Below, one piece after another: positions 33,399 to 41,042 of a stretch of 64,000 nt of DNA. The translations under genes were made by a program, and so were the position numbers. The DNA comes from Actibacterium pelagium. Lineage in GTDB: Bacteria; Pseudomonadota; Alphaproteobacteria; Rhodobacterales; Rhodobacteraceae. The DNA lies in NCBI RefSeq assembly GCF_002285415.1, contig NZ_NSBU01000005.1:308335-372334 (forward strand), given 5' to 3'. The notes beneath the pieces are model-generated. The model saw nothing but the letters and a program-made list of their open reading frames with translations. It was not told the origin of the DNA and searched no databases. Each line of letters begins with the position of its first letter. Position 1 is the first letter of the stretch.

Positions 33399-34649
33399 TC
33401 AGGCGTGGGGCGTGCTTGGCGGGTGCTTGGGGTCAACCGGTCCTTCAAGCCGGTCGATGCGCACGACGTAAAGCGTGGCGAAAACGCCAAAGACGCTGGC
33501 CCCGATCATCACCGCCATCAGGGGCAAAACGCCGTCTCCGATTTCCAGCAGATGGCCGGACAGAGCCGCAAGCGCGGCACCGCCGCCGATCATCAGGGCA
33601 CCGCCAAGGCCGCTGGCCGATCCGGCAAGATGTGGGCGCACGGACAGAAGGCCTGCATTGGCATTCGGCAAGACCATGCCGTTGCCCAGTCCGATGAAGC
33701 TTGTCAGGCCGAAGAAGGCCAGCGGATGGGTCGACCCAAGGGCAATCAGCAACAGGCTTATCGACAGCCCGGAAACGACCAGCAAAGAGCCGGTGATGAT
33801 CATGGTGTTTATCCCAAGTCGGATCGAGTATCGCCCGGACAGGAAGTTTCCGACCAGATAGCCCGCGGCAGGAATGCCGAAATAGGCCCCGAGCTCAGCC
33901 GGTTCGAGGCCATAAACCTTGGCCCCGACCAAAGGGGCGCCGCCGACATAGGCAAAGAAGGCCCCCGACGAAAACGCGGCCGCTAGCGCATAGCCCCAGA
34001 ACCGGCGCGAGCGCAGAAGTTCAGGGTATTCCCGAAACTGACCGATTACGCTGTTTTCACTTGGCTGAGCGGTTTCCTTGAAGTCGAGCCAGATAATCAC
34101 CCAGACCAGCACGCCAAAGCCAAGCATGGCCCAGAAATTCGCCTGCCATCCAAAGTGCTGTCCCAGAAAGCCGCCCAGCATCGGGCTAAGCATCGGGGCC
34201 AGGGACATGCCCATGGTGACGTAACCGATCATCGAGGCTGACTCTTCGCGGCCATAAAGGTCTCGAACAGCCGCGCGGCTTAGGGCGATGCCGGTGGCGA
34301 CGACGGCTTGGGTCGTGCGGAAGAAGAGAAGCATCTCGATGCTGGTCGACAGGGCGCATCCGATACTGGCCAATCCGAACAGGGCAAAGCTGATCAGAAG
34401 GATGATGCGCCGTCCAAAGCGATCGGACAGCGGACCCAGAAAGATTTGCAGGACCGCGTTGGCCCAGAGGTAAAGAGAGACCGAAAGCTGTGCCACCCGA
34501 TATTCGGATTGGTAGAATTCTGCCATGTTCGGCAGGGACGGCAGGAACATGTTCATCGACAGCGCAGGTAGACCCGCCACCAGCACAAGTGTCAGGGTGT
34601 GCGGCGGTGTTGTGCGATCAAGGAATCTGGAGCGAACGATGGTGGACAT
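33399..34649 (-). CDS. Bcr/CflA-type MFS drug efflux transporter
   Basis: A 416-residue transporter with 12 helices. MFS motif A is in QIFLGPLSDRFGRRIILL, and the Bcr/CflA marks LPSLPNMAEFYQSEYRVAQLSVSLYL and AVVATGIALSRAAVRDLYGRE are present. It likely exports hydrophobic drugs or metabolites with H+. The start at 34649 has AAGAGG 6 nt upstream. It lies between pccR and pccB and starts next to the PccR boxes of pccB, so co-control is possible but not shown. Confidence 0.9.
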   Translation of the reverse strand: MSTIVRSRFLDRTTPPHTLTLVLVAGLPALSMNMFLPSLPNMAEFYQSEYRVAQLSVSLYLWANAVLQIFLGPLSDRFGRRIILLISFALFGLASIGCALSTSIEMLLFFRTTQAVVATGIALSRAAVRDLYGREESASMIGYVTMGMSLAPMLSPMLGGFLGQHFGWQANFWAMLGFGVLVWVIIWLDFKETAQPSENSVIGQFREYPELLRSRRFWGYALAAAFSSGAFFAYVGGAPLVGAKVYGLEPAELGAYFGIPAAGYLVGNFLSGRYSIRLGINTMIITGSLLVVSGLSISLLLIALGSTHPLAFFGLTSFIGLGNGMVLPNANAGLLSVRPHLAGSASGLGGALMIGGGAALAALSGHLLEIGDGVLPLMAVMIGASVFGVFATLYVVRIDRLEGPVDPKHPPSTPHA

Positions 34650-34726
34650 AAGCACCTCTTATTGAGGCTGGGACGTTAGGGGGGATTGCTGCGTTTGACG
34701 AGGCACAGTCACTGTGCATTCCGTCG

Positions 34727-34781
34727 AATTTGCAGATTTGCAATTTGCTGCACCCGCTCTGCCAACAATTTGCAAATTTGC
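34727..34781. promoter_or_regulatory. Candidate PccR boxes before pccB
   Basis: Three TTTGC repeats at 34729-34748 (TTTGCA, TTTGCAA, TTTGC at 8 and 7 bp steps) and a second cluster TTTGCAAATTTGC at 34769-34781. The latter contains the same GCAAATTTGC palindrome as the pccR promoter. The pccB ATG is 69 bp further on. Confidence 0.72.
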
Positions 34782-34849
34782 CAGAATCTTCTTTGATGCT
34801 GCACCTGCAAAGTATACGTTGCGTCAAACCATTACGAGGGGGCGCCAGA

Positions 34850-36382
34850 ATGAAAGATATTCTCCAGGAACTCGAAGAACGCCGCAGCCAGGCCCGTTTG
34901 GGCGGTGGGCAGCGCCGGATCGACAGCCAGCACGCCAAGGGTAAACTGACCGCACGCGAGCGGATCGAACTGCTGCTGGACGAAGACAGCTTCGAAGAGT
35001 TCGATATGTTCAAGGCGCATCGCTGCGTCGAATTCGGCATGGAAGAGAACAAGCCTGCTGGCGACGGTGTCATCACCGGCTGGGGCACCATCAATGGCCG
35101 CATGGTCTATGTGTTCAGTCAGGACTTCACCGTTCTGGGTGGCTCGGTTTCGGAAACCCACGCTCAGAAGATCTGCAAGATCATGGATATGGCCGTTCAG
35201 AATGGCGCGCCTGTCATCGGTCTGAACGACTCGGGTGGTGCACGTATTCAGGAAGGCGTTGACGCGCTGGCCGGTTACGCCGAGATCTTCCAGCGCAACA
35301 TCATGGCCTCGGGCGTGGTTCCGCAGATTTCTGTCATCATGGGCCCCTGTGCCGGTGGCGCGGTGTATTCGCCCGCGATGACCGACTTCATCTTCATGGT
35401 TAAAGACACGTCCTATATGTTCGTAACCGGCCCTGACGTTGTGAAAACTGTGACCAACGAACACGTTACGGCAGAAGAGCTGGGCGGTGCGTCCACCCAC
35501 ACCAAGAAATCCTCGGTAGCGGACGGCGCGTTTGAAAACGACGTAGAGGCCCTGTCTGAAGTGCGCCGCCTTGTCGACTTCTTGCCGCTGAACAACCGTG
35601 AAAAGCCACCGGTGCGTCCGTTCTTTGACGACCCGGCGCGGATCGAGAGCAGCCTCGACACGCTGATCCCGGACAACCCGAACATGCCGTATGACATGAA
35701 AGAGTTGATCTTGAAGATCGCAGACGAAGGCGACTTCTACGAAATCCAGGAAGACTTTGCTGGCAATATCGTCACCGGCTTCATCCGCATCGAAGGCCAG
35801 TCGGTTGGCGTTGTGGCCAACCAGCCGATGGTTCTGGCGGGTTGTCTGGACATTGACGCATCGCGCAAGGCGGCACGTTTCGTTCGTTTCTGTGATGCGT
35901 TCGAAATTCCGATCCTGACCTTGGTTGACGTTCCGGGCTTCCTGCCGGGCACCAGTCAGGAATACGGCGGCGTCATCAAACACGGCGCGAAACTGCTGTT
36001 TGCCTATGGTGAAGCAACCGTACCGAAAGTGACCCTGATCACCCGTAAAGCTTACGGCGGTGCCTATGACGTTATGGCGTCTAAGCACCTGCGCGGCGAC
36101 TTCAACTATGCATGGCCGACCGCACAGATCGCGGTGATGGGGGCCAAAGGCGCGACCGAGATCCTGTATCGCTCAGAGCTGGACGATCCCGAAAAGACCG
36201 CCAAGCGGACCGAGGATTACGAAGACCGTTTCGCCAACCCGTTTGTCGCGGCAGAGCGTGGCTTTATCGACGAGGTGATTCAGCCGAAATCGACCCGCCG
36301 TCGTGTTGCCCGGGCCTTTGCGTCGCTTCGCAACAAGAAGCTGACCAACCCGTGGAAAAAGCACGACAATATTCCGCTTTAA
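34850..36382 (+). CDS. pccB: Propionyl-CoA carboxylase, carboxyltransferase (beta) subunit
   Basis: A 510-residue carboxyltransferase that moves CO2 from carboxybiotin to propionyl-CoA, forming (S)-methylmalonyl-CoA. Both crotonase-like halves are visible: [25 protein letters not shown] with [17 protein letters not shown], and [33 protein letters not shown] with [10 protein letters not shown]. The start at 34850 gives the canonical [12 protein letters not shown]. It works with PccA, encoded 2 kb downstream. Confidence 0.96.
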   Translation: MKDILQELEERRSQARLGGGQRRIDSQHAKGKLTARERIELLLDEDSFEEFDMFKAHRCVEFGMEENKPAGDGVITGWGTINGRMVYVFSQDFTVLGGSVSETHAQKICKIMDMAVQNGAPVIGLNDSGGARIQEGVDALAGYAEIFQRNIMASGVVPQISVIMGPCAGGAVYSPAMTDFIFMVKDTSYMFVTGPDVVKTVTNEHVTAEELGGASTHTKKSSVADGAFENDVEALSEVRRLVDFLPLNNREKPPVRPFFDDPARIESSLDTLIPDNPNMPYDMKELILKIADEGDFYEIQEDFAGNIVTGFIRIEGQSVGVVANQPMVLAGCLDIDASRKAARFVRFCDAFEIPILTLVDVPGFLPGTSQEYGGVIKHGAKLLFAYGEATVPKVTLITRKAYGGAYDVMASKHLRGDFNYAWPTAQIAVMGAKGATEILYRSELDDPEKTAKRTEDYEDRFANPFVAAERGFIDEVIQPKSTRRRVARAFASLRNKKLTNPWKKHDNIPL

Positions 36383-36394
36383 AATCGCGAAACC

Positions 36395-36421
36395 CCTGCC
36401 CGGATTATCCGTTCGGGCAGG
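36395..36421 (+). terminator. Hairpin after pccB
   Basis: CCTGCCCG (36395-36402) pairs with CGGGCAGG (36414-36421) around 11 nt; the tail ACCTTAG is not T-rich. It may attenuate or separate pccB from the next gene 19 nt on. Confidence 0.45.
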
Positions 36422-36440
36422 ACCTTAGGGGGCATCTCTG

Positions 36441-36797
36441 GTGACAACCAACCGCTGGCATATCAACCGCACCAAGACCGCGCTGACCTTGTCGCGCCGC
36501 TTGGATGTGCGTTGGGATATCGCCGTGCAAACGGTTCTGCCCCCGGCACGAAAAACGCGTCTGGCGCATCAGATCAGACAGGACATGTGGCGGAAACTTC
36601 AAGCTCTTCGTGGTTTCTGCCCCGCGGTGAGAGTCGAGGAGGAAGGCTCTTATCTGCGCATAACTGCGGGTGGCGATATCGCTGCCCGCAGTTTCCCTAA
36701 AACCCGGGTCGAAGACCAGATCAGAGATCTGTTCGACGATTCAGCCCGTGTCGCCCGTTGGCTCCGCCATGCAAAGCAAGAGGTCGCACATGCCTGA
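36441..36797 (+). CDS. Hypothetical protein in the pcc locus
   Basis: A 118-residue basic protein starting at GTG with TAGGGGG upstream. It is soluble, rich in Arg and with a predicted mixed helix/strand pattern (RRLDVRWDIAVQTVLPPARKTRLAHQIRQDMWRKL). I recognise no domain. Its end overlaps the RidA gene start by 8 nt, so the two are co-translated. The conserved location between pccB and pccA hints at a link to propionate metabolism only by position. Confidence 0.65.
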   Translation: MTTNRWHINRTKTALTLSRRLDVRWDIAVQTVLPPARKTRLAHQIRQDMWRKLQALRGFCPAVRVEEEGSYLRITAGGDIAARSFPKTRVEDQIRDLFDDSARVARWLRHAKQEVAHA

Positions 36798-37191
36798 GTT
36801 TCATCTTTTCTCGAACGGTCCGCGCCCCGTCGCGCCCTTCAGTCACGCGGTCGAATCTGATGGGTGGGTGATTCTCACCGGGCAGATGCCAACGGACCCG
36901 AACGCCCCCGACGCGCCCCTGCCCGAGGGGATCGAAGCGCAGACCCGCCGCGTCATGGACAACCTCGCCCTGATTCTGTCCGAGATGGGGCTGGACCTAA
37001 GCCATGTCGTTCAATGTCGTTGTTTTTTAACGGAATTCGAACGCGACTATGCCGCCTTTAATCAGACCTATCAGACCTATTTCCCCGAAGACCGACGCCC
37101 GGCGCGCACCACTGTTGGTGTGACCGCTTTGGCCGTTGGTGCGCTTGTCGAGGTCGATTGCATTGCCCGGAGACCGGAAAATGACGGCTGA
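36790..37191 (+). CDS. RidA/YjgF-family protein
   Basis: A 133-residue RidA-fold protein. The family pattern is seen in PVAPFSHAVESDGWVILTGQMPTDP, the QTRRVMDNLALILSEMGLDLSHVVQCRCFLTE block and RPARTTVGVTALAVGALVEVDCIAR, which includes the Arg and Glu that bind imines in deaminating members. RidA proteins hydrolyse reactive enamine/imine intermediates. It overlaps the preceding gene by 8 nt. Confidence 0.9.
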   Translation: MPEFHLFSNGPRPVAPFSHAVESDGWVILTGQMPTDPNAPDAPLPEGIEAQTRRVMDNLALILSEMGLDLSHVVQCRCFLTEFERDYAAFNQTYQTYFPEDRRPARTTVGVTALAVGALVEVDCIARRPENDG

Positions 37192-37437
37192 GGTCCTGCA
37201 ACTTAATCGCAAACTGCTCAAGAGTGCGACATTTCTCACACAGAATGAGGGGTATTCGGCACATCCAAAGCAAAAAACTGCCGAAAAACCGGTCACTTGT
37301 GCGCTTCTCCTCTGTGCAGGGACAAATCCTTACGCTAGCATCACTTGCAGCAGCAAGTCCGCTGTCATTAACTGTGAGCTGAAGCGCTGGAGCACCAAGT
37401 GGTCTGTCGCCAAGCAGAAAACTATTAGGAGCGTAGG

Positions 37438-37560
37438 ATGTCCAAGACTCTCAAAACCCTCGTCGCTGTTTCCCTGGTTGCATTCGTTGCCGCATGTGCC
37501 CAGCAGGAAGAAGTCGTGGTTGAGCCTGTTATGGTTGAGCCGGTTTCGGAGAAGATGTAA
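37438..37560 (+). CDS. 40-residue putative lipoprotein
   Basis: A very short protein: MSKTLKTLVAVSLVAFVAAC is a full lipoprotein signal with lipobox VAAC (Cys20), followed by only 20 mature residues rich in Glu, Val and Pro (AQQEEVVVEPVMVEPVSEKM). Ribosome site AGGAG lies 7 nt upstream. It is preceded by a 246 bp gap (37192-37437) that should contain its own promoter and shows only a short CTTGC/GCAAG hairpin. Function is unknown. Confidence 0.75.
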   Translation: MSKTLKTLVAVSLVAFVAACAQQEEVVVEPVMVEPVSEKM

Positions 37561-37594
37561 TCTTCTTCTGGCGCATCCGCGCCGAGTGAATACA

Positions 37595-37623
37595 GTTGCC
37601 TCCCTAACCTATTGGGGGGCAAC
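37595..37623 (+). promoter_or_regulatory. Hairpin covering the next gene's ribosome site
   Basis: GTTGCCTCCC (37595-37604) pairs with GGGGGGCAAC (37614-37623), one G-U pair, 9 nt loop. The 3' arm is the Shine-Dalgarno of the ORF at 37624 and ends at its ATG. It could end the lipoprotein message or block translation of the next gene. Confidence 0.5.
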
Positions 37624-37977
37624 ATGCTAAAATACCGCGGGTTCCCAGGCCGTCTAGCCGGAACCGATTACCAATTCACAATTCGCCGAGAAAACAAGAA
37701 AGGGGTTACGCCCCTGATCCGACGCGAGCGCTATGCTGATCGCAAACCTGCGGATCGCCGCGCAGACGCGGGATTTCTTGAGGCGCTGATCCAATACTTC
37801 GGCGAAGAGCCGTTCGAGCGTGGCAATCTGGATGCCGGACGTCTGTCCTGGCTGTTTGGCCGCGAAGTTCTGCCCGCCGAAGATCCGTTCGACCCTGAAA
37901 GCTATGAGGCCCTGCTGCGCATAGATATGGAAGCGGCCCGGCTGAGCTTTCCGGACCTTCCGTGGCAGGGGAGGTAG
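37624..37977 (+). CDS. Hypothetical protein in the pcc locus
   Basis: A 117-residue soluble protein, highly charged, with Tyr/Arg-rich start MLKYRGFPGRLAGTDYQFTIRR and acidic middle (ALIQYFGEEPFERGNLDAGRLSWLFGREVLPAEDPFDPESY). No family is recognised. It may be a Rhodobacterales-specific gene. The start is set by GGGGGG next to the ATG, inside a hairpin. Confidence 0.65.
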   Translation: MLKYRGFPGRLAGTDYQFTIRRENKKGVTPLIRRERYADRKPADRRADAGFLEALIQYFGEEPFERGNLDAGRLSWLFGREVLPAEDPFDPESYEALLRIDMEAARLSFPDLPWQGR

Positions 37978-38152
37978 GCATGATTCTGCGTGCGGATTCC
38001 GTTGTTGGGCAAGAAAACGCTCATCTTGAAGCAGAGCGGTCTTCGCCCTTTTCGCTATGCCAGCCATGGGACAAGCTTGGGTCATGGGTTGTCCGGCTTT
38101 TGCATCTCTGCCGGGGTCCAGCCCTTAACTACCGTTACCCTTCCCCTTCCCG

Positions 38153-38190
38153 CTGGTCTGGTCCGATTATTCGGATCAGGCCAGTTTTTT
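38153..38190 (+). terminator. Very strong Rho-independent terminator
   Basis: A 14 bp stem (38153-38166 with 38171-38184, two G-U pairs), loop TTAT, then TTTTTT. It lies 175 bp after the ORF at 37624 and 253 bp before pccA. The 37978-38152 stretch before it has no convincing gene and could be a 3' UTR or a small RNA. Confidence 0.92.
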
Positions 38191-38282
38191 CCGCTGTGAA
38201 ACGGCAGGGCATTGCCGATCACAATTGCGGGCAGCAGGCGCTTATTGCGACGACGCAGGTAACTGCCGCTAAGACTTCTCGT

Positions 38283-38391
38283 GGCGCGGGTTTGACCCGC
38301 GCCCGACAGCTCACCGCGAACCGGGCTGACCGGTTCGCCTTACTACTATCCGACATCTCGAACCAATCGCACCGCGCCGGGGTCCACCCCG
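38283..38391 (+). repeat. Three consecutive stem-loops in the pccA leader
   Basis: Three perfect hairpins follow one another: GGCGCGGGT/ACCCGCGCC (38283-38303, 3 nt loop), GCGAACCGG/CCGGTTCGC (38316-38338, 5 nt loop) and CGGGG/CCCCG (38378-38391, 4 nt loop). None has a T-run. They lie 52-160 bp before the pccA ATG and could form a structured 5' UTR. No coding sequence is supported in the whole 465 bp gap 37978-38442. Confidence 0.6.
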
Positions 38392-38442
38392 CGTCGCGTG
38401 GTTTGGCGTGTCGTTAAGAATGACCAGAAAAAGGACTGTCCA

Positions 38443-40443
38443 ATGTTCGACAAAATTCTGATCGCCAACCGGGGAGAGATCGCATGCCGCGTGATCAAGA
38501 CCGCACGGCGTATGGGTATCAAGACCGTGGCCATCTATTCGGACGCCGACCGCAATGCGCTGCATGTGGAAATGGCCGACGAAGCGGTGCATATCGGCCC
38601 GCCCCCGGCGAACCAGTCCTATATCGTCATCGACAAGGTGATGGATGCCATTCGCCAGACCGGCGCACAGGCCGTGCACCCGGGCTATGGCTTTTTGTCT
38701 GAAAACGCGAAATTCGCCGAGGCTCTGGAAGCCGAAGGCGTCGCCTTCATCGGCCCGCCGAAAGGCGCGATCGAAGCGATGGGTGACAAGATCACCTCGA
38801 AGAAAATCGCTCAAGAGGCCAACGTGTCCACCGTTCCGGGCTACATGGGCTTGATCGAGGACGCGGATGAGGCCGTGAAGATCTCGAACGAGATCGGCTA
38901 TCCGGTGATGATCAAAGCCTCCGCCGGTGGTGGTGGTAAAGGTATGCGCATCGCGTGGAACGATCAGGAGGCTCGCGAAGGGTTCCATTCGTCCAAGAAC
39001 GAAGCGGCCAGCTCTTTCGGTGATGACCGCATCTTCATCGAGAAATTCGTTACACAGCCGCGTCACATCGAAATTCAGGTTCTCTGCGACGCGCACGGAA
39101 ACGGCATCTGGCTGAACGAGCGTGAATGCTCGATCCAGCGCCGGAACCAGAAGGTTGTCGAAGAGGCGCCGTCGCCCTTCCTTGATCCCGAGACCCGCAA
39201 GGCGATGGGCGACCAGTCGGTCGCTCTGGCCAAGGCCGTGGGCTACACCAGCGCCGGCACCGTGGAATTCATCGTTGACGGCGACAAGAACTTCTACTTC
39301 CTCGAAATGAACACCCGCCTGCAGGTGGAACACCCCGTGACAGAGCTGATCACCGGCGTCGACCTTGTCGAGCAGATGATCCGCGTCGCAAACGGCGAGC
39401 CGCTGTCGATCACGCAGGACGATGTGAAGATCAACGGCTGGGCCATTGAAAACCGCCTGTACGCCGAAGACCCGTACCGCAACTTCCTGCCGTCGATTGG
39501 CCGTCTGACCGCCTATCGTCCGCCGGCAGAAGTTGTCACCGACACCTCGATCGTTCGGAATGACACCGGAGTCTATGAGGGCGGCGAGATCTCGATGTAC
39601 TACGACCCGATGATCGCGAAGCTTTGCACCTGGGCACCGACCCGGAAAGAGGCGATCGAAGATATGCGCGTCGCGCTGGACAGCTTCGAAATCGAAGGCA
39701 TCGGTCACAACCTGCCGTTCCTGTCGGCGGTGATGGATCACCCGAAATTCATCTCGGGCGACATGACCACGGCCTTCATCGCGGAAGAGTACCCCGAAGG
39801 CTTCGACGGCGTGACACTGGACTCTGACGCACTCAAGCGCATCGCCGTGTCGGCTGCCGCCATGAACCGTGTCGCGGAAATCCGTCGCACCCGTGTGTCG
39901 GGCCGTATGGACAACCACGAACGTACGGTTGGCGACGAATGGGTTGTCTCTCTGCAGGGCGAAAGCTTTGACCTGCATATCGAGGCCGACCATGATGGTT
40001 CGACCGTCTTCTTCGATGACGGCACCAGCTATCGCGTGACCTCTGACTGGACCCCGGGCGACAGCCTTGCAACCCTGATGGTCGACGGCACGCCGCTGGT
40101 TCTGAAGGTGAACAAGATCACCGGCGGGTTCCGCATCCGCAACCGTGGTGCCGACCTGAACGTCCACGTGCGCACCCCGCGTCAGGCCGAACTGGCCAAA
40201 CTGATGCCGGAAAAGGTCGCACCGGATACATCGAAGATGCTGCTTTGCCCGATGCCGGGTCTGATCGTGAAAGTCGACGTCGAAGTCGGCGACGAGGTTC
40301 AGGAAGGTCAGGCGCTGTGCACCGTCGAGGCGATGAAGATGGAAAACATCCTTCGCGCCGAGAAGAAGGGCGTCGTCTCCCAGATCAATGCGGCCGCAGG
40401 CGACAGCCTTGCCGTTGACGAAGTGATCATGGAATTCGAGTGA
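38443..40443 (+). CDS. pccA: Propionyl-CoA carboxylase, biotin carboxylase/carrier (alpha) subunit
   Basis: A 666-residue biotin-dependent subunit. The biotin carboxylase domain (residues 1-450) begins MFDKILIANRGEIACRVIKTARRMG and contains the ATP-grasp loop MIKASAGGGGKGMRIAW and NTRLQVEHPVTE. The C-terminal biotinyl domain has Lys632 in EAMKMEN, the site of biotin attachment. With PccB it makes methylmalonyl-CoA. AAGGA lies 9 nt before the ATG. It is separated from pccB by small genes and the hairpin-rich leader. Confidence 0.95.
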   Translation: MFDKILIANRGEIACRVIKTARRMGIKTVAIYSDADRNALHVEMADEAVHIGPPPANQSYIVIDKVMDAIRQTGAQAVHPGYGFLSENAKFAEALEAEGVAFIGPPKGAIEAMGDKITSKKIAQEANVSTVPGYMGLIEDADEAVKISNEIGYPVMIKASAGGGGKGMRIAWNDQEAREGFHSSKNEAASSFGDDRIFIEKFVTQPRHIEIQVLCDAHGNGIWLNERECSIQRRNQKVVEEAPSPFLDPETRKAMGDQSVALAKAVGYTSAGTVEFIVDGDKNFYFLEMNTRLQVEHPVTELITGVDLVEQMIRVANGEPLSITQDDVKINGWAIENRLYAEDPYRNFLPSIGRLTAYRPPAEVVTDTSIVRNDTGVYEGGEISMYYDPMIAKLCTWAPTRKEAIEDMRVALDSFEIEGIGHNLPFLSAVMDHPKFISGDMTTAFIAEEYPEGFDGVTLDSDALKRIAVSAAAMNRVAEIRRTRVSGRMDNHERTVGDEWVVSLQGESFDLHIEADHDGSTVFFDDGTSYRVTSDWTPGDSLATLMVDGTPLVLKVNKITGGFRIRNRGADLNVHVRTPRQAELAKLMPEKVAPDTSKMLLCPMPGLIVKVDVEVGDEVQEGQALCTVEAMKMENILRAEKKGVVSQINAAAGDSLAVDEVIMEFE

Positions 40444-40480
40444 GCCGAGAGCGCCTCATAAACACGCGGGTCGGCGGGAT

Positions 40481-40945
40481 TTATTCTCCCCGCCGATCTC
40501 GCACCTCTTGCTGGCGCAGCGGCAACTTGTCGATGCTGCGTGACAGTTCGCGCACGTCCCACGGGAAGGGCTTGCGCAGGTATACGCTGCCATCCTTGCC
40601 CACCAGCACCATCATGAAGCTGCGCGGGCGGTATTCGGTCCGCGCCTCGGATTTGGCTGCGGGATCGGTGTCGGTAATGATCACCACGTCACGTTCCGCC
40701 AGTTCCTCGGGCAAGGCCTCGATCAGCGCCATCTGCTGGACGAACCTTGGATCGTACTCGGAATCTCCGAACACGATGACGGGCCGCGCAATCCAGCGAA
40801 AATCCTCGATGTGCACCTCATCGGCAGAGAACACCACGCTATGGTCCGCTTGCCAGCGTTCGACCGGCGTCATGGCCACACCATCGGTGGCTGAAGACAT
40901 CATGGGCCACATTAAAAGCCCCAGAACAACGAATAACCGCGACAT
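40481..40945 (-). CDS. DUF4174 secreted protein
   Basis: A 154-residue protein with a signal peptide (MSRLFVVLGLLMWPMMSSA). The mature part WIARPVIVFGDSEYDPRFVQQMALIEALPEELAERDVVIITDTDP resembles DUF4174, a thioredoxin-fold-like periplasmic family of unknown function. It has no CxxC motif. The start at 40945 has GGAGGG 5 nt upstream. It sits in antisense orientation between pccA and mcm, a placement I also know from other Rhodobacterales. Confidence 0.85.
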   Translation of the reverse strand: MSRLFVVLGLLMWPMMSSATDGVAMTPVERWQADHSVVFSADEVHIEDFRWIARPVIVFGDSEYDPRFVQQMALIEALPEELAERDVVIITDTDPAAKSEARTEYRPRSFMMVLVGKDGSVYLRKPFPWDVRELSRSIDKLPLRQQEVRDRRGE

Positions 40946-41042
40946 AATCCCTCCTGTCCAACCTGATATAGGTGCGGCAGACCGGATTGCGAAGAGATTT
41001 GCGGCTTGAACGCCGCGACCGGACTGAAGAAGGACGATCAAC

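Noticed and set aside
32463-33986. A 507-codon plus-strand frame opposite pccR and the MFS gene
   Set aside because: It runs through two real genes and their promoter boxes and has no domain.
37136-37630. A 164-codon frame overlapping RidA and the small lipoprotein
   Set aside because: It overlaps both real genes in another frame; the 40-codon lipoprotein has a lipobox and a ribosome site and explains the region better.
37962-38417. A 151-codon frame in the pccA leader
   Set aside because: It spans the strong terminator and three hairpins, has no ribosome site, and its translation shows no protein-like pattern.
38311-40167. A 618-codon open frame antisense to pccA
   Set aside because: It has no family likeness and is explained by the codon bias of pccA on the other strand.
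40987-41012. TTGCGAA and TTTGCGG words before mcm as a PccR site
   Set aside because: They lack the palindromic TTTGCAAA core, so the likeness is too weak to call as a feature; noted only within the mcm entry.
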